The translations under genes and the position numbers were made by a program. Positions 1 to 7,028 of a stretch of 18,525 nucleotides of DNA are shown here, in pieces. The number at the start of each line of letters is the position of its first letter. Position 1 is the first letter of the stretch. Origin of the DNA: an uncultured Saprospiraceae bacterium (GTDB lineage: Bacteria; Bacteroidota; Bacteroidia; Chitinophagales; Saprospiraceae); NCBI GenBank assembly GCA_938039305.1, contig CALHUZ010000386.1, positions 1 through 18,525 of the forward strand, in the 5' to 3' direction. The notes under the pieces are model-generated. The model was given only the letters and a program-made list of their open reading frames with translations. It was not told where the DNA came from and did no database searches.

Positions 1-357
1 AAGGCATATGATATGAATAGTGATGGATCGCTCGACTTTCAGACTGATATAGATTGTAATAGTGGCGTAGACAATATCGAGTTAGATCCTTCTGGCAAGA
101 TCTGGATAGGTAGTCATCCAGTTTTATTAGCTTCTTCCTCTTACTTTGCAGGAAGTGCTCCTTATTCTCCATCTGAGATCATCACCATAGATTACAATAG
201 CAAAACTGATTATAAAGTCTCTTCTGTTTTTGAAAGTGATGGAAAGGATATGTCAGCTTCGACAACAGCCATTCCTTACAATGGGAAAGTTTATCTAGGT
301 AATGTCATGGATGATCATTTTATAATTTTAGATCAGGCTGGATTGAGTCAGAAATAA
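1..357 (+). CDS. C-terminal part of a paraoxonase/SMP-30-type beta-propeller esterase (5' end outside the window)
   Basis: Frame 1 is open from the first base, so this is the last 118 residues of a larger gene. An internal ATG at 13 is not a convincing start. The text GVDNIELDPSGKIWIGSHP (residues about 22-40) closely resembles the vertebrate paraoxonase segment containing the Asp-Asn pair that binds the catalytic calcium and the following propeller strand. The tail (STTAIPYNGKVYLGNVMDDHFIIL) matches the last PON blade, where a strand reading 'G.V.....GKL..G.V' closes the propeller. Known family members are calcium-dependent lactonases/arylesterases, often exported. Substrate and signal peptide cannot be judged because the front is missing. 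It ends 14 bp before the ureohydrolase on the same strand, so the two may be cotranscribed. Family call is fairly sure; activity is not. Confidence 0.75.
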   Translation, partial: KAYDMNSDGSLDFQTDIDCNSGVDNIELDPSGKIWIGSHPVLLASSSYFAGSAPYSPSEIITIDYNSKTDYKVSSVFESDGKDMSASTTAIPYNGKVYLGNVMDDHFIILDQAGLSQK

Positions 358-371
358 GCTACGTAGCTGAT

Positions 372-1160
372 ATGTCAAAGAAAGTAGTTGTTCAAGGTAT
401 CTGCTATGATGAGAAGTCCTCTTTTATGAGAGGACCTGCACAAGCACCTCAATTGATTAGAGAACGGTTGTGGTCTGATGCTTATAATTCATATTCTGAA
501 TTGGGTATAGCAGTGACTAAGGATTCGATCATTGACATGGGTGATTCGGAGATTGTCGAATACGATGACATTTATCAGATCACAAAAAAAAACCTAAATG
601 CTGGAGATCGTTTATTGACGTTCGGAGGAGATCACTCTATCAGCTATCCAGTGCTAAAGGCGTTCACGGAAGTGCACAAGGGTAAGAGATTAGATCTTTT
701 GCATATCGATGCTCATGCCGATCTCTATGATTCTTTCGAAGGAGATAGGAATTCTCATGCTTGTCCATTTGCACGTATTATGGAAGATGGTTTGGTCGGT
801 CGCTTAGTGCAGGTTGGTATTAGAACACTTACTCCACATCAGAGAGAACAAGCGCAGCGATATAATGTAGAAATTATCCAGATGAAAGATTTTAATCTTT
901 CATCTCTGCCTTCATTTCAGAATCCACTTTATATCTCTTTGGATATCGATGCATTCGATCCTGCATTTGCTCCTGGGGTGTCTCATCAAGAGAGTGGCGG
1001 ACTTACTCCGAGGGAGGTGATAGCATTATTGCATAGTATAAAAGCGCCTCTTCTTGGTGCCGATGTTGTAGAATTTAACCCCGTTAATGACGTCGTAGGA
1101 ATGACAGCAGCATTAGCATCCAAAATGACCAAAGAGCTTATCGCCATGATGATTTCATAA
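372..1160 (+). CDS. Ureohydrolase family enzyme, plant-arginase/agmatinase type
   Basis: A 262-residue cytosolic enzyme of the arginase/agmatinase fold, which hydrolyses a guanidino group to release urea using two manganese ions. All metal ligands are visible: GGDHS (His88), DAHAD (Asp113, His115, Asp117) and SLDIDAFDP (Asp191, Asp193). The text around them (YDSFEGDRNSHACPFARIMEDG at residues 119-140, PGVSHQESGGLTPRE at 201-215, GADVVEFNPVNDVVGMTA at 229-246) is strikingly like plant mitochondrial arginases, more than like E. coli SpeB. It is shorter than SpeB at the N-terminus, but the GP..AP..IR segment that usually opens the fold is present at residues 21-30. Whether it uses arginine, agmatine or another guanidino compound cannot be read from sequence. 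The gene follows the lactonase gene by 14 bp. Start is the first ATG; no clear Shine-Dalgarno site, as usual in Bacteroidota. Confidence 0.85.
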   Translation: MSKKVVVQGICYDEKSSFMRGPAQAPQLIRERLWSDAYNSYSELGIAVTKDSIIDMGDSEIVEYDDIYQITKKNLNAGDRLLTFGGDHSISYPVLKAFTEVHKGKRLDLLHIDAHADLYDSFEGDRNSHACPFARIMEDGLVGRLVQVGIRTLTPHQREQAQRYNVEIIQMKDFNLSSLPSFQNPLYISLDIDAFDPAFAPGVSHQESGGLTPREVIALLHSIKAPLLGADVVEFNPVNDVVGMTAALASKMTKELIAMMIS

Positions 1161-1506
1161 TTGATCGCTGCGGGTAGTAATGAACTTGTTTTACAAATTT
1201 GTCTTTTGATTAGTCCTAATTATCAGAATATCGATTCCACAGCGGTTAGTTGAACATCAATATTTACGAATTTTTTATTGACACTTAGCTGAGATATACA
1301 GAATTTTATACTCAAAATCAGTAGCGCACAAAAGCTATTATCGGATTTTTAGCTACACTGAAATATTGTTTTTTAAGATCGTTTAGGCCTGGGCGTTGGA
1401 GGTAACATTATGCACTCTTTAAGAAGTACTTAATTTCTACAAAGGGTATAGCTTTATGTCGAAAGAAAATTTGATCTAATTCTTTTATCAAAAAAAATAC
1501 AGAAAA
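1161..1506. other. 346-bp intergenic region without a recognisable gene
   Basis: The stretch between the ureohydrolase and the CBM48-HhH gene is AT-rich and holds no ORF of useful length. A bulged hairpin is described separately at 1318-1374. A GGAGG at 1398-1402 precedes a 7-codon ATG ORF (1410-1433), which is too short to support. No convincing Bacteroidota promoter (TTTG then TAnnTTTG) was found. The promoter of the downstream gene most likely lies here because the gap is large. Confidence 0.5.
1318..1374 (+). terminator. Possible bulged hairpin followed by a T run
   Basis: TCAGTAGC (1318-1325) can pair with GCTACACTGA (1352-1361) if two bases (AC, 1357-1358) bulge out. An alternative inner pairing, AGCTA with TAGCT, uses the loop. 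A run of six T lies at 1369-1374, seven bases after the stem. That spacing is poor for an intrinsic terminator, and the site is about 160 bp past the ureohydrolase stop. It may be a weak terminator or a leader structure for the next gene, or chance. Confidence 0.22.
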
Positions 1507-2139
1507 ATGTCCTTATCAAAGTCATTCGTAAAGTCTCGTAACAGTTTTAAAGTCACTTTTGAAATTCCAAAGGAAAGTAACCCAGATAATCAAGAAGTCA
1601 GATTGCTTGGAGATTTCAATAATTGGAATTGGGATAAGGCTCCCAGCCTAGTATCTAAAAATGGTCTTTATAAAGTGACTGAAGAGCTTGAAGCAGGTAA
1701 GACTTATGAGTATAGATATTTGATAGGACAGTCCTACTGGATAAATGATGGTATCGCAGATGCCTATAAGCCATCTCCGTGCGACACTGTAGACAATTGT
1801 GTCGTGATTCTCGACGTGCCACCGAAAAAGGAATTGAAAAAAGTGACTAAAAGCGCTTTACAAAGTAAAAGTAAGTCTTTACCTTTCTGTGACTTTACGA
1901 AGGTAGAAGGTATAGGTCCTAAGATATCCCAATTGCTTAGTGAGGCTGGGATAGGAAGTTTTGAAGAATTAGCTGCTACAAAAGCAGCCGATATTAAGTC
2001 CATACTAACATTAGCTGGTAAGAGATATCTGATGCATGATCCTACTTCATGGCCAAAGCAGTCAGATTTGTTAGCAAAAGGAAAGTTGAATGAATTGAAG
2101 AAACTTCAAAAGAAACTGAAAGGAGGCCGAAAGGCATAA
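1507..2139 (+). CDS. Glycogen-binding (CBM48/early-set) domain protein with C-terminal helix-hairpin-helix domain
   Basis: A 210-residue protein with two recognisable parts. Residues 10-105 form an early-set/CBM48 module like those in branching enzymes and AMPK beta: VRLLGDFNNWNWDKAP, a GLYKVTEELEAG turn, YEYRYLIG and a WINDGIADAY segment. Residues 126-206 carry an HhH domain (DFTKVEGIGPKISQLL, then AGKRYLMHDPTSWPKQ and an ELKKLQKKLKGG tail), which is the same tail found at the C-terminus of many Bacteroidota ribosomal L21 proteins. A Lys/Ser-rich linker (about 106-125) joins them. No signal peptide, so it is probably cytosolic. The first module should bind alpha-glucan; HhH domains bind nucleic acid or mediate protein contacts. 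There is no catalytic domain. It sits alone, facing a convergent gene, about 9 kb from the glgBAC operon. Its role is unknown; a glycogen-associated scaffold is a guess. Confidence 0.85.
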   Translation: MSLSKSFVKSRNSFKVTFEIPKESNPDNQEVRLLGDFNNWNWDKAPSLVSKNGLYKVTEELEAGKTYEYRYLIGQSYWINDGIADAYKPSPCDTVDNCVVILDVPPKKELKKVTKSALQSKSKSLPFCDFTKVEGIGPKISQLLSEAGIGSFEELAATKAADIKSILTLAGKRYLMHDPTSWPKQSDLLAKGKLNELKKLQKKLKGGRKA

Positions 2140-2154
2140 AGATAGGTACGTTGA

Positions 2155-2218
2155 GATTCTTGTTTACAAGAATCGGAGAGGGGGGACCGGCACTTGTGTT
2201 GGGTCTCTTTCTTTTTTT
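2155..2218 (+). terminator. Terminator region after the CBM48-HhH gene
   Basis: Two structures follow the stop codon. First is a perfect 8-bp hairpin, GATTCTTG (2155-2162) with CAAGAATC (2167-2174) and a TTTA loop. Then a G-rich arm (GGGGGGACC, 2180-2188) can pair with GGTCTCTTT (2202-2210), partly by G-U pairs, and is followed directly by CTTTTTTT (2211-2218). The second hairpin plus T tract has the form of a plus-strand intrinsic terminator. Confidence 0.55.
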
Positions 2219-2260
2219 ATAAGCCATTCATTGTTGTAACAATAATTTTTTCGCCTCTCT

Positions 2261-2300
2261 ATAAAAAAGAAGATCTCAAGTCGTTACCAGAGATCTTCTT
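2261..2300 (-). terminator. Intrinsic terminator of the minus-strand gene cluster
   Basis: A perfect 11-bp inverted repeat, AAGAAGATCTC (2267-2277) and GAGATCTTCTT (2290-2300), has a 12-base loop. Read on the minus strand, the stem runs straight into a T-rich tail (TTCTTTTTTATAG), which is the intrinsic terminator form. It lies about 110 bp after the stop of triple-repeat protein A, the last gene of the cluster, and faces the plus-strand terminator, as expected between convergent genes. Confidence 0.75.
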
Positions 2301-2409
2301 ATAAAAAGGCTTTCACTACTATTTATTGGTTGTATTCGTTTCGGTGTCTCTTTGTTTTTTTAATGGTTGATGCAGCCTTTGTTTGATGCGGATCTGTAGA
2401 GCCGTATTT

Positions 2410-3657
2410 TTAAAATTCTATTCTCTCTACATCACGCCATTCTATATAATCAGGATCTCTGTCGTCGCCAAAGACGAGTATGCCATCATGGTCTTCACTG
2501 ACATCAACACTATCTTCTAATTCTATCTTTTGACCTGATTTTAAGACTACCATTGTCTGGTCTCTCCCTGAAGGAATGATTTCTTTGATATACTGAAATG
2601 GTATGAAGTATTCTATGTCACTGTTACTTCCATTAAGCATCTCAAACTGGTATGCTTCATCGAGATCATAGACGATACGTCCGCTATGCTTAGATCCACC
2701 TTCAGTAACTACAGAGCCAGATAGTTCGCTGAATCCATCAAAGTCGTCATAGCTGATGACACCTGACTTAGCGTCAGAAAAGGTTACTTGATCAAATTCA
2801 TCCCAAGGTATATCAACCCTTCCCATACCTGGAATATTGACGATGATACCTCTATTGTCATCATCTACATCATTAGTGCCCCATAGTTCAAATTCTCTCC
2901 CTGAGTACATTGTCACTCGGGCACCTCTTCGTGAGCTTTCGATTTTAGATATATTTCCAAATTCTAAATCTAACTCACCATCTCTATTTTTACCATTAAG
3001 CTCATCATTTGCGAGTCGCTCATCATGATCCCATTGTACATACCCAGTGAAGGTCTCACCTGACTCCGTTTCAACAGTACCATAAAGAGGAGTGCCATAG
3101 TGACTTTGATACGAAGACTTAGGATGCATGAATTCTACTCTTTCGATTCTATCCCAGTCTAACTTGATATGACCAAGTTCTTGATCTGATACTTGAACTG
3201 TGGCGCCTATGTCGTTTGATCCTCCTTTCAGGCGAAGGATTTCGCCATTTTTGAGTTCTAATGAGACTCGACCTTTGCGACCGATCTCCATTGATTTGAT
3301 GTTGCCAAACTCACATGAGAACTGATGTGTATGATCGTTGTTCCAGCCGTTGTTCCAGTTTATATCCCAATTAAAAAGTGATCGAATTTCATTTCGCTCT
3401 CCATCTAATTGGTTTCTTTCTTTTTTACTTAGATATTCTAAGTTTTCGTTTTCTGGTTTAGAGCTATTGAAGTGATCAAACCAGAAGGCTTCTTCTTTGC
3501 CCCATCTGATTTGTCCTTCGTATACTTCATCATCTTCGGTATATACTTTGCCGTAGATATAGATGTCACTATCGGTAGTTGGGATTAAATCTAAGTTGTT
3601 GAAGTAGGCTCCGTTGAGCAATGCGGTCACTAAAAGTGCAATGAATTTACGAGTCAT
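2410..3657 (-). CDS. Secreted triple-repeat beta-rich protein A (unknown function)
   Basis: I do not recognise a named family. The frame opens at 3693, but the Met at 3657 gives a normal signal peptide (MTRKFIALLVTALLNGAYF), so I start there: 415 residues. The protein has three copies of one module, at about 34-176, 191-293 and 312-415. Each runs: YGxVxTxxGxxYxGxIxWDxDE, then a FxxIxxI strand, a GRxxVxLxxGxxxxL strand pair, a GSNDVxDDNRGIIV-like acidic turn, and a closing IxWDxIxxVxF strand. Copy 1 has an extra Asn/Trp-rich insertion (about 66-112). The strand pattern suggests small beta-barrels; the conserved acidic turn might bind a cation, which is a guess. Protein B (5659-6906) is a full-length paralog. 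The gene lies 159 bp after the LytTR regulator, with a direct-repeat pair in the gap, and ends before a strong terminator. Confidence 0.8.
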   Translation of the reverse strand: MTRKFIALLVTALLNGAYFNNLDLIPTTDSDIYIYGKVYTEDDEVYEGQIRWGKEEAFWFDHFNSSKPENENLEYLSKKERNQLDGERNEIRSLFNWDINWNNGWNNDHTHQFSCEFGNIKSMEIGRKGRVSLELKNGEILRLKGGSNDIGATVQVSDQELGHIKLDWDRIERVEFMHPKSSYQSHYGTPLYGTVETESGETFTGYVQWDHDERLANDELNGKNRDGELDLEFGNISKIESSRRGARVTMYSGREFELWGTNDVDDDNRGIIVNIPGMGRVDIPWDEFDQVTFSDAKSGVISYDDFDGFSELSGSVVTEGGSKHSGRIVYDLDEAYQFEMLNGSNSDIEYFIPFQYIKEIIPSGRDQTMVVLKSGQKIELEDSVDVSEDHDGILVFGDDRDPDYIEWRDVERIEF

Positions 3658-3754
3658 CTTAAAGGTGTTTTTCAGTAAGTAATAATCGATCACTTTTATA
3701 ATGTTCGATGACTCAAATATGGACTCTTAAACTTTCATTTTATGGCTTTAGCTT

Positions 3755-3787
3755 CTGAAGTGGTATAAAGTTGGGCTGAAGCGGTAT
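3755..3787 (-). promoter_or_regulatory. Direct-repeat pair, candidate LytTR operator
   Basis: CTGAAGTGGTAT (3755-3766) and CTGAAGCGGTAT (3776-3787) match at 11 of 12 bases and start 21 bp apart, two helical turns. LytTR-domain regulators are known to bind paired direct repeats of about 9 bp separated by 12-13 bp, which is this geometry. The pair sits 98-130 bp upstream of the chosen start of protein A and just after the LytTR regulator gene. On the coding strand the half-site reads ATACC(G/A)CTTCAG, only a partial match to published LytTR motifs. Binding is inferred. Confidence 0.42.
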
Positions 3788-3816
3788 TCATTTTATAATT
3801 ATCCTAATTTTTGTGA

Positions 3817-4575
3817 CTATCTGTCCAGCCAAGATTTCATCAGAGGAGACCTTTCTGTACTTACAACTATGTCTTCATCGTGTTGTGGAAGCAGCTTTAT
3901 CTTAAGTCTACCCTTGAAGTAAGGATGGATCTCATGTATGGCTTTGAAGTGTGTGATGTACTGCCGGTTCAGTCTGAAAAATGTTGAAGGGTTCATCATG
4001 GCATCTATCTCATCCAAAGTGTGATTGACAGGATATCGTGCCTGTTGATCATCTACGATAAATGTCATCTTATCTTTGCTGTAGAAGTACTTTATACTTT
4101 CGACCGGTATCGACTTTATCTTGTTACCCAGTTTGCAAAGGAACCGAGATTTGTACTCGCGCTGTGTCTCAGACATGATGGCTTTTATTTCATTATATAT
4201 CTGTGGCTGATGAGCTGTCTGGTTAAGAGACTTGTACTTATCTAAGGCTTGCGTCAATCTTTCTTTCTGTATCGGCTTTAGTAGATAGTCTATCCCATTA
4301 GCCTCGAAAGCTTGCAAGGCATACTTGTCATAGGCTGTTGTAAAGATGATCGGTTTTTCAATTTTAATCTCTCCAAAAATATTGAAACAGATGCCATCTG
4401 CCAGATGGATATCACTAAAGATAAGATCATGCTCAGGTGGTGATTTGAAAAATTCAATACACTGTTCGCATGAGTCTAACACTGTGATTACTTCTATAGT
4501 ACTATCGATTTCCAGAAGCTCTTTCTTTAGCTTTTCTGCTGCATAATATTCATCTTCTATGATTATAACTTTCAT
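3817..4575 (-). CDS. LytTR-family response regulator
   Basis: A 252-residue two-component regulator. The receiver domain (1-115) shows the acidic pair Glu7-Asp8, phosphoacceptor Asp55 in LIFSDIHLADG, Thr79/Thr80 in IIFTTAYDKYALQAFEANG and Lys100 in YLLKPI. A linker leads to a LytTR DNA-binding domain (about 143-252) with the typical elements: a KSIPVESIKYFYSKDKMTF strand block, the HTLDEID helix, FFRLNRQYITH and the closing SPLMKSWLDR. It is therefore a transcription factor, not a stand-alone receiver. It lies 6 bp downstream of the histidine kinase gene, so the two form a cognate pair and are very probably cotranscribed. The most obvious local target is the direct-repeat pair in front of protein A. 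Confidence 0.95.
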   Translation of the reverse strand: MKVIIIEDEYYAAEKLKKELLEIDSTIEVITVLDSCEQCIEFFKSPPEHDLIFSDIHLADGICFNIFGEIKIEKPIIFTTAYDKYALQAFEANGIDYLLKPIQKERLTQALDKYKSLNQTAHQPQIYNEIKAIMSETQREYKSRFLCKLGNKIKSIPVESIKYFYSKDKMTFIVDDQQARYPVNHTLDEIDAMMNPSTFFRLNRQYITHFKAIHEIHPYFKGRLKIKLLPQHDEDIVVSTERSPLMKSWLDR

Positions 4576-4581
4576 AATACT

Positions 4582-5604
4582 TTATTCTTCTATTTCGAGT
4601 AATGGAAGTGCGACTAAGAACACTTCTGGGTGGTTATCTATTCGGATCTTTCTGTCTGTAAAGTATGCGTATCTATTTTGAATGTTGAGCAGCCCAGTTC
4701 CTGATTTATGACCGTCTTGATACTGCTTGGGCTTATGGCTATTCGATATAGTTAGGAAGCCATCTGCTGATGAGATCTCTATCTTCATCGGTGAAGAAGT
4801 GGAGATGACATTATGCTTGATAACGTTTTCGATGAGCATCTGTCCTGATAGGGGAGGGATGGCCTTGTTCAGATCAACATCAGGTATATTAATCTTTATA
4901 TCAAGGGCGTCGCGCCATCTTATTTTAATGAGATATACATATGCATCTATTAGCTCCATCTCCTTGCGCAGCGTGATTAGATCTGAGAGCTCTGCTTTTA
5001 GAATAGTGCGATATACTTCTGCGAATTTTTCAAGATAGGTCTTTGACAAAGCGACATCATGATCAATTAGCGAAGAAAGTATATTGAGGTTGTTAAAGAG
5101 AAAGTGAGGATCAAGGTGATTTCTCAGTGACATCATTTGCCCGCGAGCGTTCTCTTTAAGTAGTCTTTCTGTTTCTAATTGTGAACTGGTCCACGCCTTT
5201 AGAAATTTGACACCTAAGTAGATGGCTATGGTTGGAATTATAATAGCAGCTCCATACGCATTTACAAGTATAAGTTGTTCAGCATCTGGAGGGCTGTCCG
5301 TATATAGATCTTTGAGGAATATGTATAAAGAATTGACTATAGCTAGAGATGCTAAAAGACCAAGAATGACTTGGATGAAGAAACGGCCTATCTTATGCTT
5401 CGCCCATGGCAGTGATCGGTCAAGAAGTTTATTTATTATGTAGTTACTCGCGTAGATCAGTAAGAAACCGAGTGCTACAAGTAAGAAAGTCAGGCTTTGT
5501 ACTTCATTGCTTTCTGGATTGCGAGTGAGCAGTACACATATGACTAAAGCTACCAAAACAACACCTAAGGTCAAAGTGATCTTTCTGCCATAGGTGCTTA
5601 GCAT
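4582..5604 (-). CDS. LytS/YehU-type membrane sensor histidine kinase
   Basis: A 340-residue sensor kinase of the His_kinase (PF06580-like) class. Four membrane segments are visible in the N-terminal part (about 11-27, 38-54, 76-95 and 112-134), with no large periplasmic domain. A cytoplasmic coil (about 139-160) leads to LRNHLDPHFLFNNLNIL, in which His167 is the phosphorylation site. The ATP-binding part has an N-box (LIENVIKHN, Asn260 and His264-Asn265) and a GTGLLNIQNR glycine box (302-311). The usual regulatory partner of this class is a LytTR regulator, which follows at 6 bp. The absence of an extracytoplasmic sensor domain suggests that it senses through its membrane segments or a partner protein. 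The exported protein B, encoded 54 bp upstream on the same strand, is a candidate partner by position only. Confidence 0.94.
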   Translation of the reverse strand: MLSTYGRKITLTLGVVLVALVICVLLTRNPESNEVQSLTFLLVALGFLLIYASNYIINKLLDRSLPWAKHKIGRFFIQVILGLLASLAIVNSLYIFLKDLYTDSPPDAEQLILVNAYGAAIIIPTIAIYLGVKFLKAWTSSQLETERLLKENARGQMMSLRNHLDPHFLFNNLNILSSLIDHDVALSKTYLEKFAEVYRTILKAELSDLITLRKEMELIDAYVYLIKIRWRDALDIKINIPDVDLNKAIPPLSGQMLIENVIKHNVISTSSPMKIEISSADGFLTISNSHKPKQYQDGHKSGTGLLNIQNRYAYFTDRKIRIDNHPEVFLVALPLLEIEE

Positions 5605-5658
5605 GGTGTTGACGCGTTTTGTGTGATAAGTTTTTTGACTTTCGATTGTGATAGATCC

Positions 5659-6906
5659 TTACTTGAAAGTGATCTTATCGATATCATCCCAATCTATGAT
5701 CACTGCATCGTCGCTTTGATTATTGATAATCATGACTCCGTCATTATCATCAGATACATCTTGGCTGTCGCCAAGAAGAAGTTCTTCGCCATTACGTAGA
5801 TATATCATTGAGTAGGATCTATTCTTTGGTACGATGCTTTTTATATTTCTGAAAGGTATCTCGTATTCTACATAGTCATCTTCTCCATTTAGAATTTCTA
5901 TATCCCACATTTCATCGAGATCAAATACTAACTGGCCACTGTGGGCATCTCCATTATAAAGAGTTACCGTTCCTTCGAGGGGTTGAGGTTGCATAAAAGA
6001 ACTGTATGAAGGTCCAATAGGCGGATTTACAATTGTAAGTTTGTTGAAGTACTTCCAAGGTATTTTCACGGTGCCCAGATCATCTTCATAAACAATTATT
6101 CCTCGGTTGCCGTCCCCTACGTCATTACTTCCATCTAAGAAAATAGTACGACCACTTTTGACTGTCACATCAGAGCCATCATCTTTCTTTTCGATTACTG
6201 CTATATTTTCAAATGGCACTTCTTGCTCACCATTACGACTATCTCCATGTAGGATATCTTCACCTACTCGCTCATCATCATCCCATTTTATATAGCCTTG
6301 ATATGAAGCACCTCTGCGTGTTTCAGCTATACCATATATGAGATTGCCATATTTGTGACGACGATTTTGAGGGGATTGATGAAAATCTATGCGCTTGATC
6401 TTATCCCAATCAAACCGTACCATTCCTAACTCATAGTCCCTCATATTAATCGTAGCGCCTACGTCATTAGATCCACCTTCTACCTTGATGATGGCTCCAT
6501 TCTTAAGCTCTATCTCTACTCTTTCTCTTCCCTTAAGATGTAGGGTAGCAATATCGCCAAATCTACAGGCAAATATGTGATTGCTGCCGCTATAGTTGTT
6601 TTTCCACAGGCTGCCTAAGCTCCAGTCAAAATCCCCCCATATAGAGCCTTTTCCGGATGAGCTTTTTCTTATGTCCTCATCTAGCTTTGTTGAGTTGAAG
6701 ATATCATGCCATGTCAGCTCTTCTTTTCCCCATCTCATGAAGCCTTCATAGGTATCACCAGACTTTGCTGTTATCGTACCATAGATGAATTCTTCATTGC
6801 CTTGAGCGTGACTGACTACTGGAGTAGTCATTAAGATCATCATCAAGACCATCCAATAGCCTTTGATGCTATGGTTATTAAAAGTGATATGTGATCGTAG
6901 TTTCAA
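5659..6906 (-). CDS. Secreted triple-repeat beta-rich protein B (paralog of protein A)
   Basis: This is a 415-residue protein of unknown function and a paralog of protein A along its whole length. The N-terminus (positive residues, then MVLMMILMTTPVVSHAQG) is a signal peptide with likely cleavage after Ala34. A start at Met19 is possible but would drop the positive charges. Three module copies lie at about 41-175, 190-292 and 310-414. Corresponding acidic turns read GGSNDVGATI, GSNDVGDGNRGIIV and GDSQDVSDDNDGVMI, and each copy ends in a W/FDWDxIxxI-like strand. As in protein A, copy 1 carries an extra insertion (about 72-110) and lacks the Asp-rich extension of its turn, so the duplication into three copies predates the split into A and B. 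It precedes the histidine kinase by 54 bp, which implies a shared transcript. Confidence 0.82.
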   Translation of the reverse strand: MKLRSHITFNNHSIKGYWMVLMMILMTTPVVSHAQGNEEFIYGTITAKSGDTYEGFMRWGKEELTWHDIFNSTKLDEDIRKSSSGKGSIWGDFDWSLGSLWKNNYSGSNHIFACRFGDIATLHLKGRERVEIELKNGAIIKVEGGSNDVGATINMRDYELGMVRFDWDKIKRIDFHQSPQNRRHKYGNLIYGIAETRRGASYQGYIKWDDDERVGEDILHGDSRNGEQEVPFENIAVIEKKDDGSDVTVKSGRTIFLDGSNDVGDGNRGIIVYEDDLGTVKIPWKYFNKLTIVNPPIGPSYSSFMQPQPLEGTVTLYNGDAHSGQLVFDLDEMWDIEILNGEDDYVEYEIPFRNIKSIVPKNRSYSMIYLRNGEELLLGDSQDVSDDNDGVMIINNQSDDAVIIDWDDIDKITFK

Positions 6907-7028
6907 AATCTATACTCGTTATATAACTGCAATGAGCGATGAAAATACTAAAGGAGCAAATCATATCGCGTCAATCGGGATAAATAACTACTCAAATGAG
7001 CACAAATCTGATAGAAAGGCCACGTTTT

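Noticed and set aside
1410..1433. Seven-codon ATG ORF preceded by GGAGG, possible leader peptide
   Set aside because: Too short, and Shine-Dalgarno sites are little used in this phylum; no attenuator structure with matching codons was seen.
2301..2409. Inverted AAAGGCT/AGCCTTT pair, checked as a possible tRNA or small RNA on the minus strand
   Set aside because: No cloverleaf, anticodon arm or T-loop could be placed, and the arms are about 60 bp apart.
6907..7028. GCTCATT/GCTCCTT repeats upstream of protein B, tested as a second LytTR site
   Set aside because: The spacing is irregular (about 44 and 20 bp) and the sequence differs from the pair before protein A.
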